Shown: positions 43,707 through 52,020 of the stretch, piece by piece
How the letters are laid out: each line of letters starts with the position of its first letter
Position numbering within the stretch: position 1 is the first letter of the stretch
Source: Phycisphaerales bacterium
GTDB taxonomy: Bacteria; Planctomycetota; Phycisphaerae; Phycisphaerales; UBA1924
Direction: 5' to 3'
Assembly: GCA_020847175.1 (NCBI GenBank)
Contig: JADLCM010000001.1
Location: 62,001-126,000, forward strand
Length of the DNA: 64,000 bases
The notes under the pieces: model-generated
The model's database searches: none
Told to the model about the DNA's origin: nothing
What the model saw: only the letters and a program-made list of their open reading frames with translations
Made by a program: the position numbers and the translations under genes

Positions 43707-44197
43707 GCCCGGGCGCCAAGGGCGTGCTCCTGGCCGGCTCGGTCATCACCGTGCTTCTCGCGGGGGCGGGAGGGGTCATGCACCTCTTCCTGGCGAAGGG
43801 CGCCCGGCCGGGCGGAAATCCCGTGACCGCCGGCGCTCCGCGCCCTCCCGAGGTTGCCGAGCCGACCGGCCCGATCGATCAGGCACTCGCAGACATGGGG
43901 GATGAACTCGTCGCGACCAAGGGTTGTCTCACATGCCACAGCACCGACGGCTCGCCCGGAACCGCCGCGACCTGGCGGGGGCTCTGGGGCTCGACGGTGC
44001 GCCTCGAGGGCGGACGCAGCGCGAAGGTGACCAAGGCCTTCATCCTGCGTTCGATGACCGACCCCCTGGCAGATATCCACGAGGGATACATCCCGCAGAT
44101 GCCCGCCTACACGGGGTTGCTGGCAGCGGGCGAAATGGACGCCATCGTCGAATACATCCGGTCGCTGGCCGGAGAGGGTGGCGAATCGGGCGGCTGA
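43703..44197 (+). CDS. Membrane-anchored monoheme cytochrome c (CoxII-C-terminal-like)
   Basis: The 164-residue protein has one N-terminal membrane helix (GVLLAGSVITVLLAGAGGVM), uncleaved or a signal anchor, then a Pro-rich linker. A class I cytochrome c domain follows with heme site CLTCH (Cys75, Cys78, His79) and a Met ligand in IPQMPAYTGLL. The block WRGLWGSTVRLEGG and the YIRSLAG end resemble the cytochrome c domain fused to caa3-type cytochrome oxidase subunit II. It may be an electron carrier in the periplasm. No oxidase gene is adjacent. It overlaps nrdR as ATGA, an odd pairing. GTG 43697 is an alternative start. Confidence 0.85.
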   Translation: MSPGAKGVLLAGSVITVLLAGAGGVMHLFLAKGARPGGNPVTAGAPRPPEVAEPTGPIDQALADMGDELVATKGCLTCHSTDGSPGTAATWRGLWGSTVRLEGGRSAKVTKAFILRSMTDPLADIHEGYIPQMPAYTGLLAAGEMDAIVEYIRSLAGEGGESGG

Positions 44198-44209
44198 ACC
44201 GCGCCGTCA

Positions 44210-44308
44210 TCACCGGCCCATGAGCGCACGCACCGCCGCGATCACGTCGTCCGGGTCGGCACGCTTCGTGTAGTCCCAGTCCGCGAACGCCCAGCGCACG
44301 ACGCCCAC
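44210..44308 (-). pseudogene. 32-codon 3' remnant of an unidentified gene
   Basis: The minus-strand peptide VVRWAFADWDYTKRADPDDV, ending ALMGR and stop, has good codon usage and reads like the C-terminus of a real protein. An in-frame stop lies immediately upstream, where the truncated sulfotransferase begins on the other strand. It is probably a gene end left by a rearrangement. No family is assigned. Confidence 0.4.
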
Positions 44309-44309
44309 T

Positions 44310-44702
44310 CATACGATCTCCAGCCAGTTCGAGTTGTGGCATGGCGCTGTGCCGCACCTCACGCCTGAAGCGCGCGAGCGGAACTGGATCGGCGGTATCC
44401 GTCGGCTCGAAGCGATTGCTGCGCGACGCCGGTTTCCGGTGTTCCGCTATGAAGACTTCGCGGGCGATCCCGGAGCGTGGGGGCCGCGCATGTTCGAGGC
44501 TGCCGGGCTGGAGCCTCGCCCTGCGTTCTGGTCGCATGTCCGCGCTACGAATGTCGGACGTGCGCGGTCTCCCAATCTTCCCGCGCTGCGCGCGTGGAAG
44601 CCGGGGCACGAGCTCCTCGAACTTCGCGCGCGGTGGGGCTACGCTGCCCCCGAATCTTCTGTCGTCGGGCCCGGCCCTTCTTGCGCCCCGGCCGCGACTT
44701 GA
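44310..44702 (+). pseudogene. 5'-truncated sulfotransferase
   Basis: An open frame without a plausible start codon encodes the C-terminal part of a sulfotransferase-like protein. It reads ISSQFELWHGAVPHL, ERNWIGGIRRLEAIAARR, then FPVFRYEDFAGDP, the typical R-Y-E-D-F-x-x-DP block after the 3'-phosphate-binding site, and a final AWKPGHELLELRARWGYA. The P-loop half (FPRSGT-type) is missing. The frame continues from position 44298 or earlier directly out of unrelated sequence, so a deletion or recombination junction is likely near 44300. It is not expected to make an active enzyme. Two intact sulfotransferase-type genes lie at 56503-59230. Confidence 0.65.
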
Positions 44703-44767
44703 ACATCGGGCCGGCAATCAGCCCTCTGCGCACGCAACGACGTGCGCGACCTTGGCGAGTCATCCTC

Positions 44768-45340
44768 ATGCTTACTTCCGACGTGCTCAGAGACCACTTC
44801 CAGCGGGGCCTGGCCTACCTCCCCTACGTCGCCACCGGCAAGCCCGCCCATCAGGAGGGCTGGAACGCCATGCTCGCGCGCGTCGCGCTCTCCGGCGCGC
44901 AGCGCGAACTCATCGCGTCATTCACCCGTGAACTCAACGTGCTTGTGAGCAGCGGCACCTGGTGCGGCGACTGCGTGGCCCAGGGGCCGATGCTCGAGCG
45001 AATCCGCGAAGCGAACCCCGGCCGCATTCACCTTCGCTTCGTCGACCGGGATGCGCACGCGGACCTCGCGAGCGCCATCCGGATCTGCGGCGGGCTCCGG
45101 GTTCCCACGGTCATCTTCCTCAATGAGGATTTCGAGTTCCTCTCCCTCCTCGGCGACCGCACGCTCACCCGCTACCGTGCGATCGCGGTCAAGCAGCTTG
45201 GGGCCGCGTGTCCGCTTCCCGGGGCGCCCGTGCCGCAGGACGAAGTGGACGCGACGCTCCAGGACTGGGTGGACGAGTTCGAGCGGGCGCAGCTCATGGT
45301 GCGCCTGAGCCCGCGCCTGCGCGCCAAGCACGGGAACTGA
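44768..45340 (+). CDS. Thioredoxin-like protein with CGDC motif
   Basis: The 190-residue cytoplasmic protein has a thioredoxin fold with active-site-like SSGTWCGDCVAQGPMLERI (Cys66, Cys69). The cis-Pro region is RVPTVIFLNEDFEF, followed by GDRTLTRYRAIA. The preceding helix and the first 55 residues (YVATGKPAHQEGWNAMLARV) match the uncharacterised TlpA/thioredoxin-like family (thioredoxin_9-type), which is probably a thiol reductase. Start ATG 44768 is chosen because the family begins with this helix; the frame upstream to 44477 crosses the pseudogene. No signal peptide is present. There are no obvious functional partners nearby. Confidence 0.85.
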   Translation: MLTSDVLRDHFQRGLAYLPYVATGKPAHQEGWNAMLARVALSGAQRELIASFTRELNVLVSSGTWCGDCVAQGPMLERIREANPGRIHLRFVDRDAHADLASAIRICGGLRVPTVIFLNEDFEFLSLLGDRTLTRYRAIAVKQLGAACPLPGAPVPQDEVDATLQDWVDEFERAQLMVRLSPRLRAKHGN

Positions 45341-45513
45341 CCTCGCATCGACCGGACCTGTGCGGCCGCGTTCGATGCCGGCGCCTTGTGCCCGCCGGAA
45401 GCAAGAAACTGGAAGAGGGCCCGTGGCCCCCGTGGAGAGCCGCAACCGGCGGGTATGCCGTGCGGATGGTCTGGAGCGCGGCGGCAGACCCGTCGCGCGC
45501 TTGGGGGATAACC

Positions 45514-47895
45514 ATGAAGGGCGTTCAACTGCGCAAGCTTGCCGCGACTGCGGGAGTCCTTGGCTCGCTGACTTCACCCGCGTTAGCTCAGCGGGCCGGG
45601 GAGCCCGGTGCCGGACCGGGCGGTGCGCCGGACCCGGGTTGCCATGTCGGCTGCGGCAAGTCCTGCGCGCTCCGGCACCTCCATGAGCTGGGGCTTTCAC
45701 CGGACGGGCGACCGATGGTCAGCCCGGCAGAGGCCCTCGGCGCGACCGACGTGCTGCACTGCAACCTCGACATTGAGGTGTTCCCGTCGACCGAAACGAT
45801 CGTCGGCTCCAACACGATGCAGGTGCGTGTGCTTGAATCGGGACTGACCGAGTTCACGATCCGCCTGCGGAACAACTTCACCATCGGATCCGCGACGATT
45901 GACGGCTCCACCCCGGTCACGGTCCAGGAGATTGACACGTCGACCCGGCGCGTGGTGCTGCCGCGGTCGTACAGCGCGGGGGAGGAGTTCTCGCTGCGCA
46001 TCGCGTACTCGGGGCAGGTGGTTTCGCGCGGGTTCGGATCGATCGAGTTCACGTCGCAGGGCGGGTTCCCGCTTGTGTCTTCGCTGAGCGAGCCCTATTT
46101 CGCCTACACGTGGTGGCCGTGCAAGGACGGCGCCTTTGCCGATCCGGGCGACAATGCCGACAAGTTCACGCTGGATTTCGCCATCACGGCGCCCTCGGAC
46201 CTGCGCTCCGTCGCCAACGGGGTGCTCATGGGCATTGACTCGCTCTCGGGTTCGCGGTCGCGCTACCGCTGGCACAGCGATTACCCGATCTCTACCTATC
46301 TCGTCGCCTTTTCCACGACCCGGTACAACACCTATACGCAGAACTACACCCACGCGGGCGGCACCATGCCCGTGGAGATCAACCTCTATCCCTCCAGCGA
46401 TACCCCGTCGAACCGCGCCGCCTGGTTCCGCACCGTCGACATGCTCGGCGTGTACCGCGACGTGTACGGCGAGTACCCCTTCATCAACGAGAAGTACGGC
46501 GTCTACGAGTTCCCTTTCGGCGGGGGCATGGAGCACCAGACCAACACCGGGCAGGGCACCTTTGACGAGGGCGTGACGGCGCACGAACTCGGCCACCAGT
46601 GGTGGGGCGACATGGTCACCTGCCGCACCTGGCGCGACATCTGGCTCAACGAAGGCGGCGCCTCGTACTCCCAGGCGATCTGGAACGAGTTCAAGAACGG
46701 CTTCGACGACCGGGCGAGCCTCCACGCGACGATGCAGTCGCTCCATCCGGGGGGCAGCGCCGGCTCGGTGGTCTATGTCGCGGATGTCTCCGACATCAAC
46801 GCGATCTTCGCGTACGGCACCACCTACCAGAAAGCCTCGTGGGTCTACCACATGCTGCGGGGGGCGCTCGGCGACCAGACGTTCATCGACGGGCTTGCCT
46901 TCTACCGCGCCGCCTTCGAGGGCTCCGCGGCGACAACCGACGACTTCGGCGCCGCCTTCGAGACCGCGACCGGATATCCGATGAGCCAGTTCCTCGGCCA
47001 GTGGATCTACGGCTCCGGCACTCCGACCTATGTCACGGGGTTCACCAACGTGGCCGTCGATGGGCAGAACTACCTCCGCCTCCGCATCCGGCAGAGCCAG
47101 CCCGCCGGCGACGGAGCGAACGGGAAGTTCGCGATGCCCATCGAGTTCAGCCTCACCCACGCGGGCGGACCGAGCCGCGTGCGAATCTTCAACGACGAGC
47201 GGACCGAGCACTTTGTCATCCCGGTGCCCGCGCCGATCTCCGGCCTGACGCTCGACCCGGACAACTGGATCCTGGATACGTCGCCCGCCTCCGAGGCCTA
47301 CGTGCAGGGCCCCCCGGTCGTGATCGGCGCCGAGCCCGCGGACGGTGCGACCGCGGCATCCGACGCGACGATGACAATCCGGTTCATCGAGTCGGTGGTC
47401 GCCGCCGCGGGAGACTTTGAGTTGACCGGCCCCTCGGGCGCGGTGCCCTTCACGCTCAGCAGTGCGCCCACCTTCGGCGTCGTGCTCACCCCGGATGCGC
47501 CCCTCGCGCCGGGTTCGTACACCCTGCGCGTCCAGGACTCCATCGTCGCCTCCGTCGGCGCGCGTGCCCTGGACGGCGAGGGGCCCACGCTCCCCAGCGG
47601 CGATGGCCTCGCGGGCGGAGACTACGTGCTTTCCTTTACCGTCGAGGCGTCGTGCGCCGCGGACCTCTCCGGCTCCTCCGACCCCAACAACCCTGCCTAC
47701 GGCGTCCCCGACGGCCAGGCCGACTCCGCCGACTTCTTCTACTTCCTCGACCAGTTTGTCGCCGGCAATCTTGCCGTGGCCGATCTCACGACCTCCAGCG
47801 ACCCCAATGACCCCAACTACGGCACGCCCGACGGCATGATCGACGCCGCGGACTTCTTCTACTTCCTCGACCTGTTCGTCGCGGGGTGTCCGTAG
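45514..47895 (+). CDS. Secreted M1-family aminopeptidase with duplicated C-terminal module
   Basis: A 793-residue exported zinc aminopeptidase. The signal peptide ends LTSPALAQR. The N-terminal beta domain covers about 70-260. The M1 substrate motif appears as GGGMEHQTN (usually GxMEN), then the zinc site HELGHQWWG (His357, Glu358, His361) with the third ligand Glu380 in WLNEGGASY. A Tyr in the YGTTYQKASWVYHML block is the likely transition-state residue. After the catalytic core come a C-terminal beta region, a bacterial Ig-like/SbsA-type domain (IGAEPADGATAASD ... FELTGPSGAVPF) and the two terminal modules ending VAGCP. The start follows a GGGGGA box. The His for Asn change in GGMEH is a notable variation. 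Confidence 0.9.
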   Translation: MKGVQLRKLAATAGVLGSLTSPALAQRAGEPGAGPGGAPDPGCHVGCGKSCALRHLHELGLSPDGRPMVSPAEALGATDVLHCNLDIEVFPSTETIVGSNTMQVRVLESGLTEFTIRLRNNFTIGSATIDGSTPVTVQEIDTSTRRVVLPRSYSAGEEFSLRIAYSGQVVSRGFGSIEFTSQGGFPLVSSLSEPYFAYTWWPCKDGAFADPGDNADKFTLDFAITAPSDLRSVANGVLMGIDSLSGSRSRYRWHSDYPISTYLVAFSTTRYNTYTQNYTHAGGTMPVEINLYPSSDTPSNRAAWFRTVDMLGVYRDVYGEYPFINEKYGVYEFPFGGGMEHQTNTGQGTFDEGVTAHELGHQWWGDMVTCRTWRDIWLNEGGASYSQAIWNEFKNGFDDRASLHATMQSLHPGGSAGSVVYVADVSDINAIFAYGTTYQKASWVYHMLRGALGDQTFIDGLAFYRAAFEGSAATTDDFGAAFETATGYPMSQFLGQWIYGSGTPTYVTGFTNVAVDGQNYLRLRIRQSQPAGDGANGKFAMPIEFSLTHAGGPSRVRIFNDERTEHFVIPVPAPISGLTLDPDNWILDTSPASEAYVQGPPVVIGAEPADGATAASDATMTIRFIESVVAAAGDFELTGPSGAVPFTLSSAPTFGVVLTPDAPLAPGSYTLRVQDSIVASVGARALDGEGPTLPSGDGLAGGDYVLSFTVEASCAADLSGSSDPNNPAYGVPDGQADSADFFYFLDQFVAGNLAVADLTTSSDPNDPNYGTPDGMIDAADFFYFLDLFVAGCP

Positions 47896-48245
47896 CGCGG
47901 CACGCCCCGGCGGGCGTGACCGGCGCGGGCGGTGAACGGAGCGACGGGCCCTCGGGGCCGAACCGCCTTGCGGGCAGGATTCTGTCGACCGCCCGTGGGA
48001 GTTCCGTTCGTGATACAATCGGGTGTCATGGCACGACCTGCGCCCAAACGCACTCCGTTGAGGCCCTCCAAGCCGCGCCGGCAGGCCGCGCCGAACGCGG
48101 AAGCCAATGCCAAGCAGCCGCAGAACCGCAGCCTACACGCGGCCAGCCTACCGACCGTTGGTGTGCTCCGGAGATGGGCAAGTTCAGTTTCGAAAGCGCG
48201 ACGATCGCACGCGCCACGAGGGTGACGGCGTAGTTTCAAAGCATA
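47896..48245 (+). other. Intergenic region with one doubtful small ORF
   Basis: A frame at 48028-48225 (MARPAPKRTPLRPSKPRRQA...) is very basic and lacks a family, and its third-position base use is mixed. I do not call it a gene. A TACAAT hexamer at 48014-48019 precedes it. Nothing else is recognisable. Confidence 0.35.
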
Positions 48246-48274
48246 TTGAAAACTCTGGCAGCCGCCCGTATGCT
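48246..48274 (+). promoter_or_regulatory. Promoter of mqnE giving a leaderless transcript
   Basis: TTGAAA (48246-48251), a 17-bp spacer and TATGCT (48269-48274) are followed by five bases and then ATG 48280. The predicted start point falls on the start codon, and no Shine-Dalgarno sequence exists. Confidence 0.7.
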
Positions 48275-48279
48275 CCTCA

Positions 48280-49647
48280 ATGCCCGAGGCGGCAACCCAG
48301 ACTCCGGTAGGCGCGGCGCCCACGGCCGCGCAGCGCCGCGACCCGCGCCTCGACCTGATCCGCGAAAAGACTGGCGCCGGCGAGCGACTTTCGCTCGACG
48401 AGGGGGAACTCCTGTTCTCCACGCCCGACCTCTGGACCGTCCTCGAACTCGCCGACGCCGTCCGGCGGCGCATGCACGGCGTCGCGGCGTACTACAACGT
48501 CAACCGGCATTTCAACTACACCAACATCTGCGCGCTCTCCTGCAAGTTCTGCGAGTTCTACCGCAAGAAGGGGCAGCCCGGGGCCTACACCCGGAGCATC
48601 GACGATGCCCGCGCCGAGGCCCGGCGTGCGGTTGAGTCGGGCGCGACCGAGATCCACTCCGTCGGCGGGCTCCACCCCGAACTCCCCTTCTCGTACTACA
48701 CCGACCTGGTGCGCGCCATCAAAGATGAAGCCCGCTCGCTCGGCGCCGATCTCCACGTCAAGGCCTTCACCGCCGTCGAGGTCGTCCACCTTGCCCGCAT
48801 CGCCAAGGTCTATCGCCAGGCCGATCGCACCAGCGGCATCCGCTGGGTGCTCGAACACCTCCGCGATGCGGGGCTCGATTCACTCCCCGGCGGCGGTGCC
48901 GAGGTCTTTGACGACCGCGTACACGACGAAGCATTCAAGGGCAAGATCCGTTCCGATGTCTGGCTCGACGTTCACCGCACCGCCCACGAACTCGGCCTCA
49001 ACACCAACGCCACCATCCTGTACGGGCACATCGAACAGCGGCGCGAACGCCTCGTCCACATGGACATGCTCCGGCGCGCCCAGGACACCTCGCTTGCCCG
49101 GCTCGGCTACGACACGCGGCACGCTTCGCCCGGTACCGAGTCACCCGTCATCACGCTGACGCGCCCCGGAACACCCCTTCCCGAGCACATCGCGTTCTCC
49201 ACATCGCGTGCCGGGCACACGGGTTCGCGGGCGCGCCGCGCGGGCTACTTCCAGACCATCATCCCGCTTCCGTTCTTCCCTGACGGAAGCGACCTGGAGC
49301 ATCTTCCCGGCCCGACGGGGCTGGAGAATCTCCGCACGCTCGCGGTCGCGCGCCTGATGCTTGACAACATCCCCCACGTCAAGGCCTTCTGGATCATGCA
49401 GACGCTGGGCATGGCGCAGCTCATGCTCCAGTGCGGGGCCGATGACATTGACGGCACGGTGGTGTGGTACGACATCACCAAAGTGCCGCAGGGCGCACAG
49501 GCCGACGCCGCCACGCACCAGGAGACCACCGTCTGGGATCTCCAGCGTGCGATCCGTGAGGCCGGGTTCACCCCCGTCGAGCGTGATTCGCTCTACCGGC
49601 GCATCACCCGGGAAGGCGGCGTGCCCCGGGTCGCCCGGCCCGAGTGA
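48280..49647 (+). CDS. mqnE: Aminofutalosine synthase MqnE (menaquinone, futalosine pathway)
   Basis: MqnE is a radical-SAM enzyme that joins the enolpyruvyl product of MqnA to S-adenosylmethionine, giving aminofutalosine. The 455-residue protein has NRHFNYTNICALSCKFCEFY (the CxxxCxxC cluster), then EIHSVGGLHPELPFSYYTDL, HVKAFTAVEVVHLA, GLDSLPGGGAEVFDDRV, NATILYGHIE, ARLMLDNIPHVKAFWIM and GADDIDGTVVWYDI. These distinguish MqnE from the related MqnC. It therefore shows that the organism makes menaquinone by the futalosine route. No other mqn gene is adjacent; the amidohydrolase at 155 is a candidate aminofutalosine deaminase. A good promoter places the transcript start at the ATG. Confidence 0.95.
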   Translation: MPEAATQTPVGAAPTAAQRRDPRLDLIREKTGAGERLSLDEGELLFSTPDLWTVLELADAVRRRMHGVAAYYNVNRHFNYTNICALSCKFCEFYRKKGQPGAYTRSIDDARAEARRAVESGATEIHSVGGLHPELPFSYYTDLVRAIKDEARSLGADLHVKAFTAVEVVHLARIAKVYRQADRTSGIRWVLEHLRDAGLDSLPGGGAEVFDDRVHDEAFKGKIRSDVWLDVHRTAHELGLNTNATILYGHIEQRRERLVHMDMLRRAQDTSLARLGYDTRHASPGTESPVITLTRPGTPLPEHIAFSTSRAGHTGSRARRAGYFQTIIPLPFFPDGSDLEHLPGPTGLENLRTLAVARLMLDNIPHVKAFWIMQTLGMAQLMLQCGADDIDGTVVWYDITKVPQGAQADAATHQETTVWDLQRAIREAGFTPVERDSLYRRITREGGVPRVARPE

Positions 49648-49690
49648 CGGGGCGGCGCAGATTGGCTTCCGGTGGCGCCCTGTCCCCCGC

Positions 49691-49696
49691 TAACAT
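49691..49696 (+). promoter_or_regulatory. -10-like TAACAT, leaderless start of acyl-CoA mutase gene
   Basis: TAACAT ends six bases before ATG 49703 and no Shine-Dalgarno sequence is present. A TTGGCT at 49662-49667 is too far (23 bp) to be a good -35. Confidence 0.4.
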
Positions 49697-49702
49697 GCCT
49701 CT

Positions 49703-51556
49703 ATGAGCACGGTCCAGCCGACGCGCCCCGCAACCGACGCTTCCCGCATTGACCCGCACGCCGTCACCATCTCGGGTGTGGTGCTCAACCCTTCGTACGG
49801 CCCGGACGCGCCGCCCGAGGCGCTCCGCCACATCGAGCGCGAGATCCCCACCCCCGGGCAGTTCCCCTACACACGCGGCCTCTTTCCCGAGGGCTACCGC
49901 ACCCGCCTGTGGACGATGCGCCAGTTTGCGGGCTTCGGAAGCGCCGACGACACGAACAAGCGCTTCAAGTACCTCCTCGAAGCCGCCAAGACCAGCACCA
50001 AGGCCAACACCGGCCTCTCCACCGCCTTTGACCTGCCGACGCTGATGGGCCGCGACTCGGACGACCCCCTCTCTGTGGGAGAAGTCGGCAAGTGCGGGGT
50101 CGCCATCTCCACGGTCGAGGACATGCACCGGCTCTACGCCGACATTCCCGTCGACCGGGTGACCGTCAGCCAGACCATCAATGGTCCCGCCGCCGTCATC
50201 TGGGCCATGTACCTCGCGATGGCGACGCAGCGCGGCATCTCGTGGACCACACTCGGCGGCACGCTCCAGAACGACATCCTCAAGGAGTTCCACTCCCAGA
50301 ACGAGTTCATCTACCCCCCCGAGCCGAGCGTGAAACTCGTGGTCGACACCATCGAGTTCCAGTCGCGGTTCGTGCCCAAGTGGCACTCGGTCTCGATCAG
50401 CGGCTATCACATCCGCGAAGCCGGGAGCACAGCGACCCAGGAACTGGCCTTTACCCTCCGCGACGGCATGGAGTACGTCGAGGCATCGATGCTCCGCGGG
50501 CTCGATATCAACGACTTCGGGCCCCGACTTTCCTTCTTCTTCAACAGTCACAACGAGTTCTTTGAAGAGGTCTGCAAACTCCGCGCCGCCCGGCGCATCT
50601 GGGCCCGCATGATGCGCGACCGGTACGGCGCGACCAACCCCAAGGCCTGGTACATGAAGACCCATGTCCAGACCGCGGGGTGCTCTCTCACCGAGCAGCA
50701 GCCGCTCAACAACATCGTGCGGGTCGCCTACCAGGCCATGGCGGCGGTCCTCGGCGGATGCCAGTCGCTCCACACCGACAGCATGGACGAAACTCTCGGC
50801 CTGCCCACCGAGCAGGCCGTCACCGTGGCCCTCCGCACGCAGCAGATTCTCGCCCACGAAACCGGCGTCACCCGCGTCGCCGACCCCCTGGGCGGATCGT
50901 GGTTCATCGAGAGCCTCACCGACAAGATGGAGCAGGAGGCCCTCGCCTATATCGCCGAGATCGACGACATGGGCGGCGGGGCGTGGAAGCGCCCGAGCGC
51001 CACGGGCGGGGCGGGCGCCCCCGCCCTCAACCAGGGCGGCTACGGCGGGGCCGTCCAGGGCATCCACCGTGGATACTTCCGGCGCAAGATCGCCGAGGCG
51101 TCCTACCGCTTCAGCGAGGAATGCGAGGCCGGGGACCGCATCATCGTGGGTGTGAACGAGTATGCCGATTCCGACGAGAAGAGGCCGATCGACATCCTCG
51201 TGATCCCCGACAGCGTGGAGACCGAGCAGGTCGCCCGCCTCAGCGCGTTCAAGGCGCGGCGCAACGCCGCCGAGGCCGCCAGGGCTCTCGAGAACATCCG
51301 CCTCGCCTGCCAGGGGCGGCCCTTCACGCTCGTCCACGATCTTCCCGGCATTCCGAAGGCGACCTTCGCCTCGCCGGCGGGCTCCGGCGGGGCCGGCCGC
51401 TCGCCTGCACATTCCTCCGCGCCGCAGCCGCCGCTCCACCCCACCAACGTCATGCCGGCGCTGATCGACGGCGCGCTCTGCAACTGCACGCTCGGGGAGA
51501 TGGTGCAGGCCATGGCCGACATCTACGGACGCTACGCCGGCGGGCCGGAGTGGTGA
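49703..51556 (+). CDS. Cobalamin-dependent acyl-CoA mutase large subunit (isobutyryl-CoA mutase-like)
   Basis: The 617-residue protein is the substrate-binding TIM-barrel subunit of the methylmalonyl/isobutyryl-CoA mutase family. Blocks are PYTRGLFPEGYRTRLWTMRQ, STAFDLPTLMGRDSDDPLSV, LQNDILKEFHSQNEFIYPPE, SISGYHIREAGSTATQELAF and LPTEQAVTVALRTQQI. It lacks a B12-binding DxHxxG domain, so a separate small subunit is needed. The two specificity positions (Tyr89 and Arg207 in methylmalonyl-CoA mutase) appear as Phe75 in RQFAG and Gln199 in HSQNEF, the pair found in isobutyryl-CoA mutase. The C-terminal half holds Gly/Ala-rich inserts (about 430-455 and 555-580). The small subunit and the MeaB-type chaperone are not in the window. 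Confidence 0.88.
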   Translation: MSTVQPTRPATDASRIDPHAVTISGVVLNPSYGPDAPPEALRHIEREIPTPGQFPYTRGLFPEGYRTRLWTMRQFAGFGSADDTNKRFKYLLEAAKTSTKANTGLSTAFDLPTLMGRDSDDPLSVGEVGKCGVAISTVEDMHRLYADIPVDRVTVSQTINGPAAVIWAMYLAMATQRGISWTTLGGTLQNDILKEFHSQNEFIYPPEPSVKLVVDTIEFQSRFVPKWHSVSISGYHIREAGSTATQELAFTLRDGMEYVEASMLRGLDINDFGPRLSFFFNSHNEFFEEVCKLRAARRIWARMMRDRYGATNPKAWYMKTHVQTAGCSLTEQQPLNNIVRVAYQAMAAVLGGCQSLHTDSMDETLGLPTEQAVTVALRTQQILAHETGVTRVADPLGGSWFIESLTDKMEQEALAYIAEIDDMGGGAWKRPSATGGAGAPALNQGGYGGAVQGIHRGYFRRKIAEASYRFSEECEAGDRIIVGVNEYADSDEKRPIDILVIPDSVETEQVARLSAFKARRNAAEAARALENIRLACQGRPFTLVHDLPGIPKATFASPAGSGGAGRSPAHSSAPQPPLHPTNVMPALIDGALCNCTLGEMVQAMADIYGRYAGGPEW

Positions 51557-52008
51557 GGCTTGCACGCACAGGCCTCTGCGCAGGTATCGCATGGTTTTTT
51601 GCAAGCGGCGGCCCGCGCGATTGACGGCGGCGAGGGGCAGGTTGGGGAGGCAGCGCCGGCGGATGAGGGAGCGGAGGACGCTCCTGCGGAGGTTTGCGAA
51701 CCCTGCGGGGCGATGTCGGGTGGCTCAACACGCATGCCGTAATCCCACAGACGCTCGGCGGGGCTGCGCCCGGGCGAGCATGACGGGAGCCGCCCGACCG
51801 TCATGCGGGGAGCATCTGCGGGCCGTCCCGCCGGCCAGCGCTTCACGGCGCCGGGCTGCCAGCTCCGCCGGGGTGCCCTTGGTTTGCGTGCTCTCTTCGT
51901 CGGCGCGCCCGCCGTCATTCTTGATTCCGCGCGGAGATCAACGGTTGACAATCCCTGCGGCTCCGGCGAGTTCCGGCGAAGGGTGCAGAGGCGCACCGGT
52001 CTCCTTCG
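51557..52008 (+). other. Intergenic region without a supported gene
   Basis: Several overlapping minus- and plus-strand frames exist, but they are Arg/Pro/Ala-rich, motif-free and overlap the mutase end. A T6 run at about 51595 is framed by GCTTGC...GCAAGC, perhaps a weak terminator. TTGACA at 51945-51950 has no matching -10 box. Confidence 0.4.
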
Positions 52009-52014
52009 TACACT
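52009..52014 (+). promoter_or_regulatory. -10-like TACACT, leaderless start of HIT gene
   Basis: TACACT lies six bases before ATG 52021 with no Shine-Dalgarno sequence. The same hexamer precedes the M20 gene at 52543 by five bases. Confidence 0.45.
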
Positions 52015-52020
52015 TCTCGC

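Noticed and set aside
45580..45600. GTTAGCTCAGCGGG, resembling a tRNA D-arm
   Set aside because: It lies in the signal peptide of the M1 peptidase and no acceptor, anticodon or T-arm can be paired around it.
45697..48018. A 773-codon minus-strand frame opposite the M1 peptidase
   Set aside because: Shadow of the peptidase gene; no motif or start signal.
48028..48225. Possible small basic protein upstream of mqnE
   Set aside because: Mixed third-position composition, no ribosome binding site and competing frames; kept only as a note.
51532..51918. Minus-strand frame with a Cys-rich end (ACKKPCDTCAEACACK)
   Set aside because: The Cys-rich part overlaps the mutase end and the downstream intergenic, and the rest is Arg/Pro-rich; no homology or start signal is apparent.
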